Positions 25,069 to 33,382 of a DNA stretch of 33,382 nucleotides are shown one piece after another. Below the pieces are notes generated by a model. That model saw only the letters and a program-made list of their open reading frames with translations. It was not told where the DNA came from and ran no database searches. Both the position numbers and the translations under genes were made by a program. The DNA lies in the NCBI GenBank assembly GCA_011050685.1, contig DRFF01000072.1:1-33382 (forward strand), given 5' to 3'. The DNA comes from Aurantimonas coralicida. Its GTDB lineage: Bacteria; Pseudomonadota; Alphaproteobacteria; Rhizobiales; Rhizobiaceae. Within the stretch, counting starts at the first letter, position 1; the number at the start of each line of letters is the position of its first letter.

Positions 25069-26841
25069 TCAACCCAATTCAACCATCGCCTGATCGATGT
25101 ACTCTGGTCGGACATGCACATCGAGGACATAGGCGGCACCGGCCTCTAGCCTGTCGAACGCCTTTTCCAAGGCGGCCGGGAGATCGCGCAGATCGGTGAC
25201 CGGTTCGCCGGCCTCCAGGCCTTGCGCCCGGGCCAGGGCAGGCAGATCGGGCGCCGGCTGCTCCATGCGCTGTCCGATAGGCGCGTTCTCGACAGGCCTG
25301 CCGCGATCGCGCGCGATGTGTATCTGGTGGTTCTCGTCGTTATAGTAGGAGTGATTGTTCGCGACGAGAAACAGCAGCGGTAGGCGGAGCGTCGCTGCAT
25401 TCCAGAGCGCGGTCGCCCCCATCGTGTAGTCACCGTCGCCGAGGATTGCGACGGCGCGACGCTCCGAGCCGATTTCGCGCAGGCCGAGCGCCGCTCCCAC
25501 GGCGATGGAGGGGCCGGCGCCCAGGCCGCCGCCTCCGGTGTGGCCGAGGAAATCGTGGGGATGCTCGATGCGATTGCCATTGGTCGGCCATCCCAGCGGT
25601 CGTCCGGTGATCGACAATTTGCGGTTCTCGCTCACGGTGGCAAAGGCGCGGGCAAGATCCATCAGGCCGATTTCCCCCGTTCCGGAAACCGGCGGAAGTG
25701 CAGGGAAGGAGAGTGTCGCCGGGACGGGGGCAGGGCGCTCTTCCGTGAGCCGCTCGATCAGCCGCCGCACAGTCGGCTCCGGCGTCGTTGGGATGTTTAC
25801 ATCGACATGTGGCAGGCCGCCATAGTCCATGTTCCAGCCGCGGTGGATATGGAAGTCGTTGGAGACGTTGATGACCGGCGGGCGTTCCACGCCGGCCGGG
25901 AAGGCAAGCTTCAACGTGTTGCCGGCATCGAGCCAGTCGAGCATGAGGATGGCGTCGGCCGCGCGGATTTCCTCCAGAACGCGGCCCTTCAACCGCCAGC
26001 CTGTCTCGGCGACGAACGCCGGATGGGTGGTCGGGAAACCGGCGGCGAGCTTCATGTGCGCGGTGGTGCGCGCGTTGAGCATCTCTGCGAGCGTGATGCG
26101 GTCCTGCCAGGCGCCGATGTCGCGCGTACCGCGGCCGCAGAAGATGAAGGGCCGGTCCGCCCGGGCGAGGATGCCTGCGGCTTGCTCGAGTGCCTCAGCC
26201 GGGGGCTCGGCATCGCCTGCGGCGGCCGTCAGAGAGACCGGGTCGAAATGGGGTCGCTCGGCGATCTCGGCTTCTTGGACGCTGACGTCGAGATTGACAT
26301 AGACGGGGGCGCAAGGCCGCGTGTTGGCGAGAAAGACGCCGCGCCGGATCGACTCGACCGCGGCCTCGGCCGAACCGGGCTGGTCGTCCCACTTCGTGTA
26401 GCCTCGCACCAGTCCGCCCTGGTCATTGGTGGTGTGGATCCATTCGATCCAGGGTCGTCGTTTGGCCGCGTCCACCGGACCGGTGGCGCCGATCACCAGC
26501 ATCGGGGCGCGATCGCACCAGGCATTGAAAATTCCCATCGAGGCATGCATCAGCCCAACATTGGAATGCACCGCGACGGGCAGCGCCCTGTCGGTGATCT
26601 TGGCATAGCCCTGGGCTATGCCGACGGCATGCTCCTCATGCATGCAGACGATCATCTCTGGTCGTTGATTGCCGAGATGATTGACGATCGAATCGTGCAG
26701 GCCGCGGAAGCTCGCCCCGGGATTGAGGCAGATGTAGGGGAAATTCTGCTCCCGGAGCGCCTCGGCAATGAGGTCGCTTCCATAGAGCGTTTCCGCATCC
26801 TGGTGTTGCGCGGTCCTGGCCGCGCCATTTCCGTTCGGCAT
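25069..26841 (-). CDS. Thiamine-diphosphate-dependent enzyme (acetolactate synthase/benzoylformate decarboxylase-like)
   Basis: The 590-residue enzyme has the three-domain plan of pyruvate-oxidase-like ThDP proteins. The N-terminal PYR domain carries the activating Glu in MHEEHAVGIAQGYAK (about residue 69). A central domain follows, and the PP domain has the ThDP/Mg motif from GDGDYTMG (468) to NN (495-496). Reactions in this family decarboxylate or carboligate 2-keto acids. The ATG at 26841 is preceded by GGGAGAAAA; longer frames running into the permease gene are not coding. It follows the fused TctA-TctB gene by 35 bp on the same strand. The substrate is unknown. A keto acid made late in the pathway, or a benzoylformate-like acid, is possible. 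Confidence 0.88.
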   Translation of the reverse strand: MPNGNGAARTAQHQDAETLYGSDLIAEALREQNFPYICLNPGASFRGLHDSIVNHLGNQRPEMIVCMHEEHAVGIAQGYAKITDRALPVAVHSNVGLMHASMGIFNAWCDRAPMLVIGATGPVDAAKRRPWIEWIHTTNDQGGLVRGYTKWDDQPGSAEAAVESIRRGVFLANTRPCAPVYVNLDVSVQEAEIAERPHFDPVSLTAAAGDAEPPAEALEQAAGILARADRPFIFCGRGTRDIGAWQDRITLAEMLNARTTAHMKLAAGFPTTHPAFVAETGWRLKGRVLEEIRAADAILMLDWLDAGNTLKLAFPAGVERPPVINVSNDFHIHRGWNMDYGGLPHVDVNIPTTPEPTVRRLIERLTEERPAPVPATLSFPALPPVSGTGEIGLMDLARAFATVSENRKLSITGRPLGWPTNGNRIEHPHDFLGHTGGGGLGAGPSIAVGAALGLREIGSERRAVAILGDGDYTMGATALWNAATLRLPLLFLVANNHSYYNDENHQIHIARDRGRPVENAPIGQRMEQPAPDLPALARAQGLEAGEPVTDLRDLPAALEKAFDRLEAGAAYVLDVHVRPEYIDQAMVELG

Positions 26842-26876
26842 GGTTTTCTCCCGTCGAGATCGCGTGCTGTCCGGTG

Positions 26877-28883
26877 TCAGATCAGCCGAGTCGTCAAAAC
26901 GCGCAGTTGCGGAATAGCCTCCCCGAGCCACGAAGCGGGCCAGGGAATGTGCAAGGTGAGGTGGAACAACAGAAAGAGCGCGGTGCCGAACAGGGCGGCG
27001 ATGATCAGTGCGCGAGCCGGAGCGGTGTTGCCGGCAAACACCATGTAGGAGAACGTATATACAACGATAGCTGGAATCATGCCGACCATGGCCACCCCAA
27101 GAACGAGGCCGGCTACCCACAGGCCCTCCTTTATCAGGACGGCGGCGGGCGCGACCGCTTCGTTCGTGATGGACGGAATTCGATTGAGAAACCGGACAAT
27201 GGCGAAGAGGGCCGCGGCGACAAGACAGGCGAGTGCGACGGCCTGCGGCATCAGGCGCGCGGCGAAATCCCAGTCGCTCGATGAGACGAGAACGTAGATG
27301 GCGACAGCGACAACGCCAGCCCACATAACCACGTCGGCAATCAGAAGGCCTCTAGTGGCAGGCGTGTGCAGTACCGGCGCCGCCTTACCCGCGGACGCTG
27401 CCACGCGATTGCGTCCGACTAAGTGCAGAAGCAGAGGCTTTCCCAGCATCACGGCGATCAGACTGAGCAGAACGAAGGGGATCGGCTGCAACATCCACGC
27501 CGCGCCGTAGCGCAGTTGCGAGATGAACAGGTAGTTCTCGATCAATCCGCCCAAGACGAAGGCGAGGATGACGGGTGGCCGCGGCCAATTCAGCCGCTTC
27601 ATCACCCAGCCGAGCAGACCGAAGCCGGCCAGGACAAGGAGATCGGCATAGGCTTGAGCCCCCTGATAGGCGCCGATCAGCATCAGGCCGAAGATCAGCG
27701 GTACCAGAAGCCCCGCCCGGACCGAGGCGACCTTGGCAAACTGTCCAGCGAAGGCGAAGCAGATTCCCGCGCCCAGGATGTTGGCCAGCGCCACCGTCCA
27801 GATCAGCGTGAAGGTGATATCAAGATCCTTGCCGAGCATATTCGGACCAGGGGCGACGCCGTGGATGAGGAACGCGCCGAGCAACAGCGCCATCGAGGCG
27901 GAGCCGGGCACGCCGAAGGCCAACGTTGGCACGAGCGCGCCGCCTTCCTTGGCATTGTTGGCACTTTCAGAAGCGATGACTCCCCTGACGTCTCCCTTGC
28001 CGAAAGTTTCCGAGGCGCCCTTCACCGAGCGCGCCGCATAGCCATAGGCAATCCAATCGATAACAGAGGCCCCCAGGCCGGGAATCGCGCCGAGAATGCT
28101 GCCGATCGCCGAGCAGCGCAGAACGAGCCAATAGTTCGTCAGAACGTCCCGGGCGCCACGTAGCTGCTGCCATCGGTCCGCGCGTGTGTCGACTTGGGAA
28201 ATCGAGCGTTTGGAGGCAGCCAGATCGATGATCTCGGGGACGGCGAAGAGGCCGAGCGCTAGCGGGACGAGGGAAATGCCATCCCATAAGTAGAAACTAT
28301 CGAAGGTCCAGCGCTGAATTCCCGTCTGCGGCTCGTCTCCGATCGTCGAAAGGAGCAGCCCGATCCCGGCCGCAGCGATACCTTTGAAAAGCGCGCCTTG
28401 GCTGAGCGACACGATCAGCGTCAGACCGAGAAGGCAGACGGCGAGCAACTCGGGCGTCCCGATCGACAGGATGAAGGGACGCAGCAGTGGTACTGAAAGA
28501 GCCAGCAGGAGCGCGCCGAAAAGGCCGCCACAAACGGAGGCGGTAAAGGCGGCGCCGTAAGCTCGGCCCGCCTCGCCCTTTTTCGCCATTGGATGACCGT
28601 CGAGCACGGTGGCGGCGGAGCCGACGGTTCCCGGCACCCCGAACAGCACGGCTGGAATGGTATCGGATGTGGTGGTGACGGATTGCACGCCGACCAGGAA
28701 GGCGAGCGCGGTATAGGGGTCGAGCGAAAAAGTGAATGGCAGCAGCAGCGCAAGGCCGACCAGGCCGCCGATGCCGGGGATCACACCGATCATCAGACCC
28801 AGCAATGTGCCGAGAGCGACGAAGAGAAGTCGAGACGGCTCGAAAATGATGCCGAGAGCATCGATCGCCGCTTCCGCCACCAT
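26877..28883 (-). CDS. Fused TctA-TctB tripartite tricarboxylate transporter permease
   Basis: The 668-residue membrane protein joins the large and small permeases of a TTT transporter. Residues 1 to about 500 are TctA (LMIGVIPGIGGLVGLALLLP, then VLFGVPGTVGSAATVLDGHP and the second-half repeat TLAFGVPGSASMALLLGAF). From about 515 to the end there are four more hydrophobic segments with TctB features (AARLMPQAVALACL and the closing HIPWP). Ordinary TctA is about 500 residues and TctB about 150 as a separate gene, so this is a fusion. It diverges from its binding-protein gene tctC across operator copy E. The substrate is probably a carboxylate. Confidence 0.9.
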   Translation of the reverse strand: MVAEAAIDALGIIFEPSRLLFVALGTLLGLMIGVIPGIGGLVGLALLLPFTFSLDPYTALAFLVGVQSVTTTSDTIPAVLFGVPGTVGSAATVLDGHPMAKKGEAGRAYGAAFTASVCGGLFGALLLALSVPLLRPFILSIGTPELLAVCLLGLTLIVSLSQGALFKGIAAAGIGLLLSTIGDEPQTGIQRWTFDSFYLWDGISLVPLALGLFAVPEIIDLAASKRSISQVDTRADRWQQLRGARDVLTNYWLVLRCSAIGSILGAIPGLGASVIDWIAYGYAARSVKGASETFGKGDVRGVIASESANNAKEGGALVPTLAFGVPGSASMALLLGAFLIHGVAPGPNMLGKDLDITFTLIWTVALANILGAGICFAFAGQFAKVASVRAGLLVPLIFGLMLIGAYQGAQAYADLLVLAGFGLLGWVMKRLNWPRPPVILAFVLGGLIENYLFISQLRYGAAWMLQPIPFVLLSLIAVMLGKPLLLHLVGRNRVAASAGKAAPVLHTPATRGLLIADVVMWAGVVAVAIYVLVSSSDWDFAARLMPQAVALACLVAAALFAIVRFLNRIPSITNEAVAPAAVLIKEGLWVAGLVLGVAMVGMIPAIVVYTFSYMVFAGNTAPARALIIAALFGTALFLLFHLTLHIPWPASWLGEAIPQLRVLTTRLI

Positions 28884-28914
28884 GAGCGTACCTCTCCTCT
28901 CCGCGTTGTTTTAT

Positions 28915-28935
28915 GTAGTAATGTATGACAGTATG
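28915..28935 (+). promoter_or_regulatory. Shared operator motif, copy E
   Basis: GTAGTAATGTATGACA and the following GTATG differ from copy A at one of 21 positions. It lies in the 151-bp divergent region between the fused TctA-TctB gene (start 28883) and the tctC gene (start 29035), 31 bp before the minus-strand start. Confidence 0.7.
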
Positions 28936-29034
28936 TTTGGCAACGCGGGCTGGGAGGAACAGTCGACGCGTCCGCAGACACAGGGCCGGCGATCGACCGG
29001 TCGCCGCAATGTCGCATGGGACAGGGAGAGAGCT

Positions 29035-30105
29035 ATGACGATGTGGAGATCAATAGTGGCGGGGGTCGCCGTGGCCTCGGCTGCCATCCTGGCCGGGGTG
29101 ACGTCCAGCGCTGCCCAGACCGGTGATGTCAAAGACCTATACACCGGCAACACGCTGACCATTCTGATCGGCCATCCACCGGGTGGTTCCTATGATCTTT
29201 ACGCGCAGCTTGCGGCCGCGCATATGGCCCAGTTTATCCCGGGGGAGCCAAACATCATCGTCCAGCACATGCCGGGTGGCGGTGGGCGCCGAGCAGCGGC
29301 CAATTTCGTCAACAATGTCGAGCCGGATGGGCTGACGGTGGCTATCCTGCCGGACACGCTCGCCCATATTCAGTTCCTGTCGCCCGACCAGGCAGACTGG
29401 GACGCGGCGAAGTTCCGCTACATCGGCCGCTTCGCCCCGGCCAACTCTGCTTTCGCGATCGGTCCCAAGGCGCCAATCTCCTCGGCTAAGGAAATGGCCG
29501 ACACCGAGGTCGTGGTCGGCTGCACCGGCAAGGCAGCCCGCAGCGCGCAGATGCCAGCCCTCCTCAAGAACCTTCTCGGTTACAAGCTGAAACTCATTTG
29601 CGGCTATAAGGGATCCTCGGCGGCCAAGCTGGCCACGATTCGCGGCGAAGTCGACATGTTCTCGCAGAACTGGGCGTCATTCGCCGCCAATGACCGGTCG
29701 GACATGGATTCCGGCGATCTCAGGATCATTATGCAGGCGGGGCTTGAAGCCGATCCCGATCTCCCCGATACGCCGCTGCTGCAGGAACTGACGGACGATC
29801 CTCAAGCGCAGAAGATCTTGCGTTTCGCCTCGGCGGGCGCGCCGGTGGGTCGGTCGATGATGGCCGTTCCCGGCACCTCAGAGGACGTCATTGCTGGCCT
29901 GCGCGAGGCCTTCCAGAAGATGGTAAAGGACGAGGATTTTCTCGCTGACGCCAAAAAGCGCGGTGCGATCATCATTCCCGCGACCGGAGAGGAGGTTGAG
30001 GCGGTCAACCAGGATATCGTCTCGGCGCCCAAGGAACTCATCGAGGCGACGGTCGCGGCAATGGACGCCTCGAGCGCCGAAGAAACTTCTGGCGAGGCAA
30101 AATGA
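29035..30105 (+). CDS. TctC/Bug-family periplasmic binding protein
   Basis: The 356-residue binding protein belongs to the tripartite tricarboxylate transporter receptors. A signal peptide covers residues 1 to about 27 (hydrophobic SIVAGVAVASAAILAGV, then SSAA). The mature protein shows LTILIGHPPGGSYDLYAQL, the NIIVQHMPGGGGRRAANFV block and the late GTSEDVIAGLREAF. The ATG at 29035 is preceded by GGGAGAGAGCT. The first motif, GHPPGGSYD, is the ligand-carboxylate contact region of this family. It partners the divergent permease fusion. Substrates of this family are small or aromatic carboxylates, consistent with a UbiD substrate. Confidence 0.92.
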   Translation: MTMWRSIVAGVAVASAAILAGVTSSAAQTGDVKDLYTGNTLTILIGHPPGGSYDLYAQLAAAHMAQFIPGEPNIIVQHMPGGGGRRAAANFVNNVEPDGLTVAILPDTLAHIQFLSPDQADWDAAKFRYIGRFAPANSAFAIGPKAPISSAKEMADTEVVVGCTGKAARSAQMPALLKNLLGYKLKLICGYKGSSAAKLATIRGEVDMFSQNWASFAANDRSDMDSGDLRIIMQAGLEADPDLPDTPLLQELTDDPQAQKILRFASAGAPVGRSMMAVPGTSEDVIAGLREAFQKMVKDEDFLADAKKRGAIIIPATGEEVEAVNQDIVSAPKELIEATVAAMDASSAEETSGEAK

Positions 30106-30128
30106 ACGTTTGAGGCACAATCACAGAA

Positions 30129-30163
30129 CCGCGTATCCGGCGGCCATGCTGCCGGATACGCGG
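30129..30163 (+). terminator. Strong hairpin after tctC
   Basis: CCGCGTATCCGGC (30129-30141) pairs perfectly with GCCGGATACGCGG (30151-30163) around a 9-base loop, 24 bp after the tctC stop. The stem is 13 bp and GC-rich. There is no T run downstream, so efficiency is uncertain. It marks the right end of the catabolic cluster. Confidence 0.7.
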
Positions 30164-30301
30164 TGCGCTTAAGAAGAGCGCCGAGGCCCGTCCTCGAATT
30201 CCTGCCAATGCCGTGCGAGTGTTTGCGATCACATCCAACTGTCACAGCAGAGAGAAATTCCAGAACTTCGCGCAACGAATTCAGTGACTTGAGGAAAGAT
30301 C

Positions 30302-30327
30302 GGGGTAGAATCCCCCCCTCTCCGCCA
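30302..30327 (+). other. tRNA-Ser 3'-end remnant, likely attachment site
   Basis: The last 20 bases, GAATCCCCCCCTCTCCGCCA (30308-30327), match the 3' end of alphaproteobacterial tRNA-Ser: part of the T loop, the T-stem strand, the acceptor strand CCTCTCC, the discriminator G and encoded CCA. Similarity stops to the left of GAATCC, and no tRNA body is present, so this is not a functional gene. A 3'-terminal tRNA piece just before an integrase gene is the usual form of an integration site. No second copy is apparent in the window. Confidence 0.75.
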
Positions 30328-30404
30328 TACCTAAGCCATTGATTCATCGTCTCTGAAGTGTCCGGATTTTTCGCCTTTCTGTCACAGCGCCCTGTCACAT
30401 TTTT

Positions 30405-31172
30405 GTGGGCGTTTGTTACTTGCAAGATTCCCTCGCACCCTTCGTCACGAGGCGCGGATCAGTCTTCTGGTTTCGCAAACCGGTCCCGGTCGATCTGGTC
30501 CCGCGTCTTGGTAGGTCGGATATCCGGCGATCGCTACGAACCTGCGATCGCCGGACCGCCGCAAGACGAGGCTGGATACTGGTGCGGGCAGTCGAGGAGG
30601 CATTCGAGACGCTGAGGAGCGCGGGGCTTGGCCCCGACGCTCGCTCGGCGTTCGGTGCCGTTCTCAATTGCGTCATGAACGAGTTCGACGCTGGCCCATG
30701 CGCTGGGCGGAGCGCGCGAAGTATCGCTACCTCGTCGAACGGCTGGCTGGAGACCAGCCGCTCATTCCGCGGTCGCAGCCGTCCGCAGAGAGCTTTGATC
30801 TGGAAGATCCGGAGGGTGCCTCCTGTTACCTGAAGCGCGAGGCGGAGACGGCGCAAGCCTTGCAAGCGGCGGGAATCGCCGTCGGCAGCGGCGTCGACCT
30901 AGGGGAACTCGATTCGGAGGCGGATGCCACGCTGATCGCTCCGGCCGCTCTGATCTCCGCCGCTGATGTCGCGGCACTCATCGAAAAAGGGGTCGGGACT
31001 GCGATCAAGCGAGCCATGGCGCGTCCGGGCTCCGAAGACCTGCTCTCCTCAAGGGTTCCCGCCTTTATCGAAAAGAAGCGCGAAGAGCTGGGGCCGCAGG
31101 CAAAGCACCTCGCCGACTACCCGGGACGGATCGCGGTCTTTCGCGCCATCGTCGGTGACAAGCCGATTGGCA
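30405..31172 (+). pseudogene. Broken tyrosine-type site-specific integrase (DUF6538 N-terminus)
   Basis: The start reads like phage/island integrases with a DUF6538 N-terminal region: VTRRGSVFWFRKPVP, then PRLGRSDIRRSLRTCDRRTA. The reading frame shifts once, between about 30680 and 30730, and continues in the frame containing KYRYLVERLAGDQPL and EKKREELGPQAKHLADY. Similarity ends at VGDKPIG near 31172, where IS21-type sequence begins. The core-binding half is thus partly kept, and the catalytic C-terminal half with the Arg-His-Arg-Tyr residues is missing. It lies about 80 bp after the tRNA-Ser remnant and would be that element's own integrase. It cannot be functional. Confidence 0.8.
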
Positions 31173-31181
31173 TGTCAACGA

Positions 31182-31223
31182 CGGAGCAAATCCAGGCCAG
31201 TGGGGCGGAGTAAAACCAGGCCA
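31182..31223. repeat. Two IS21-type terminal subrepeats
   Basis: CGGAGCAAATCCAGGCCA (31182-31199) and CGGAGTAAAACCAGGCCA (31206-31223) differ at two positions and repeat with a 24-bp period. Multiple terminal repeats of this kind are binding sites for the IstA transposase. Confidence 0.8.
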
Positions 31224-31240
31224 CGGCGATGGCAGTCACG

Positions 31241-31276
31241 ACGCACGAAGGGGCCCGATCGGGCCCCTTCGTGCGT
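31241..31276. terminator. Perfect 36-bp palindrome, probable two-way terminator
   Basis: The 18 bases from 31241 (ACGCACGAAGGGGCCCGA) are followed at once by their exact reverse complement. A T run, GGTTTTTG, follows at about 31285-31292. It lies between the broken integrase (plus) and the istB-type gene (minus) and so would serve convergent transcription. It sits inside the IS21 element, just behind the terminal repeats. Confidence 0.7.
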
Positions 31277-31296
31277 GGGCGATCGGTTTTTGATGG

Positions 31297-32175
31297 TCAG
31301 CTCTTGGAGATTTCGCTGATTTCAGTATCGACGGCGTCGTCGGTAACCTGGTTTTGCTCCGCCCTTTTGTCGGGCGCAGGGGAACGACGTCGGCCCGACG
31401 ACTGCTTGAGCCGATAGCTGTCGCTGTTCATCGTCAAGATGTGGACGTGGTGCGTCAGGCGATCGAGCAGCGCTCCGGTCAGCCGCTCCGATCCAAGGAC
31501 GCTGGTCCAGTCCTCGAATGGCAGGTTCGAGGTGACAATCGTCGATCCGCGCTCGTATCGCTGGGAGAACACCTCGAACAGAAGCTCGGCGCCCGTTGGC
31601 GACAGCGGCACGTAACCAAGCTCGTCGACGATCAGCAGTTTGACCACTTGCAGATCGCGCTGCAGCTTTAGGAGACGGCGTTCGTCGCGGGCTTCCATGA
31701 GTTGATGGACGAGCGCGGCGGCGGTCGTGAAGGCGACGGTGAAGCCCTTCTGGCAGGCGGCCAGTCCGAGAGCCAGAGCGACATGCGTCTTTCCCGTGCC
31801 GGAATTACCCAGCGCGATCACATTCTCCCGGCGAAGGATGAACTCGCACCGCGCCAGCTCGAGCACCAGCATCTTGTTGAGTGTCGGAATGGCGGTGAAG
31901 TCGAAGGTGTCGAAGCTTTTGACGGCCGGGAACCGTGCCGCCTTGATCCGACGCTCGACCATGCGCCGTTCCCGGTCGATCAGCTCCAGCTCGATCAGGC
32001 GCAGCAGATAACGGGGATGGTCGACACCGTCGCGGGCGCACTCGCGGGCGACCTTGTCGTATTCCCGGAGCACCGTCGGCAGCTTCAACTGCTTGAGGTG
32101 ATGGGCAAGAAGCACCTGCGGCGTGCCTCTCGTCGTCCCCCTTGGCATAGGGTCTGGCGTCGCTTTGCCGGTCAT
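31297..32175 (-). CDS. istB: IstB-type ATP-binding helper of IS21 family
   Basis: The 292-residue AAA+ protein assists the IstA transposase. Walker A is GNSGTGKT (123-130), Walker B lies in VKLLIVDELGYVPL, and the family element SNLPFEDWTSVLGSERLTGALLDRL is split between the sensor and C-terminal regions. The ATG at 32175 overlaps the istA-type stop by 4 bp, the usual IS21 arrangement. The length is slightly above the common 250-260 because of an extended C-terminal tail. The gene looks intact, but its partner is broken. Confidence 0.95.
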   Translation of the reverse strand: MTGKATPDPMPRGTTRGTPQVLLAHHLKQLKLPTVLREYDKVARECARDGVDHPRYLLRLIELELIDRERRMVERRIKAARFPAVKSFDTFDFTAIPTLNKMLVLELARCEFILRRENVIALGNSGTGKTHVALALGLAACQKGFTVAFTTAAALVHQLMEARDERRLLKLQRDLQVVKLLIVDELGYVPLSPTGAELLFEVFSQRYERGSTIVTSNLPFEDWTSVLGSERLTGALLDRLTHHVHILTMNSDSYRLKQSSGRRRSPAPDKRAEQNQVTDDAVDTEISEISKS

Positions 32176-32547
32176 GCCGCTCGCCCGGGAATGAGGACGG
32201 CGTAGTCGGCGGCGGCCGTCGTCCTGACGTGCGTCTTCGGCAGATGCGGATAGGCCGACAGGTCTAGGCGTGCCGGGCGACGCTCGATCCGGGCAAGCGC
32301 GATCAGCTTGACAGCGTCGAACCCGATGGCCCCGAGCCGGATCGCTTCCGTCACCGCCTCGGTGACGATCGGCATGGGGAGCGTTTCCATCAGCCGCAGC
32401 ACCTGGATGAACTCGCGCCGGCCCCGGTTGCCCATGCGCGCCTCCAGGAGATGTCGAAGATGCTGGAAGGCTTCCGGCAGGTCCCAGCCCTGGAGCGCCG
32501 CCGCCTGGTCGAGCGCGTTCGGCTTGGTCTCGATCAGTGCCAGGTAG

Positions 32548-32558
<11 letters not shown>
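32172..32558 (-). pseudogene. istA: IstA-type transposase, C-terminal remnant
   Basis: Translation from about 32558 to the stop gives the IstA C-terminus: [11 protein letters not shown], then the [20 protein letters not shown] block, [20 protein letters not shown] and the [11 protein letters not shown] tail. About 128 residues remain of some 500. The DDE catalytic domain and helix-turn-helix are missing. Upstream, the frame continues into unrelated IS3-type sequence, so the break is a junction between elements rather than a point mutation. Confidence 0.85.

Positions 32559-33382
<824 letters not shown>

Noticed and set aside
25540-27048. Plus-strand frame of 502 codons opposite the ThDP enzyme
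   Set aside because: It is antisense to a clear ThDP enzyme and the end of the permease, and has no recognisable domain.
30230-30330. Functional tRNA-Ser gene
   Set aside because: Only the last 20 bases resemble a tRNA. The 5' acceptor strand, D arm and anticodon arm are missing, and the T stem does not pair properly.
30668-31213. Independent 181-codon gene downstream of the first integrase frame
   Set aside because: It continues the same integrase after a frameshift, and its last 13 codons lie in IS21 sequence, so it is part of the pseudogene.

Overview
The window looks like accessory DNA from a GC-rich alphaproteobacterium, probably Hyphomicrobiales. This placement is an inference from base composition, frequent GTG starts, many NMT1/TctC-type binding proteins, and an ECF sigma fragment with the cysteine-rich tail common in that order. 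No rRNA, intact tRNA or CRISPR array is present. A dense catabolic and transport cluster (about 1.5-30.1 kb) lies between mobile DNA: a complete IS481-family element on the left (496-1496), and on the right a tRNA-Ser 3'-end remnant, a broken integrase, a cut-down IS21-type element and a cut-down IS3-type element (30.3-33.05 kb).

Layout of the cluster, left to right. (1) A GntR/FCD regulator and a UbiD-type decarboxylase (minus) diverge from a molybdenum-hydroxylase operon (plus): large subunit, a binding-protein-like protein without signal peptide, the 2x[2Fe-2S] subunit and the FAD subunit. (2) An NAD(P)H:FMN-reductase-like protein, a TIGR02444-family protein and UbiX (minus) diverge from a second, solitary Mo large subunit (plus). 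(3) An esterase and a LysR regulator (minus) diverge from a long plus operon: alpha/beta hydrolase, luciferase-like flavin monooxygenase, ABC importer (binding protein, ATPase, permease), isochorismatase-type amidase and GMC oxidoreductase. (4) An AbrB-family membrane protein (minus) diverges from a third alpha/beta hydrolase (plus). (5) A fused TctA-TctB permease and a ThDP-dependent enzyme (minus) diverge from the TctC binding protein (plus).

The main observation is that each of these five divergent promoter regions carries one copy of the same motif, roughly GTATTAATGTATGACA, with GTATGAC unchanged in all five. Its core TGTATGACA fits the general GntR-family operator consensus, so the local GntR protein is the natural candidate for control of the whole 28 kb as one regulon. 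The enzymes fit a route in which an imported aromatic or N-heteroaromatic carboxylate is decarboxylated by UbiD using prenylated FMN from UbiX, hydroxylated by a Mo enzyme, opened by a flavin monooxygenase fed by the flavin reductase, and finished by hydrolases and an amidase. The set resembles parts of the Rut, nicotinate and Hmf pathways but matches none of them, so the substrate is unknown and the pathway may be undescribed.
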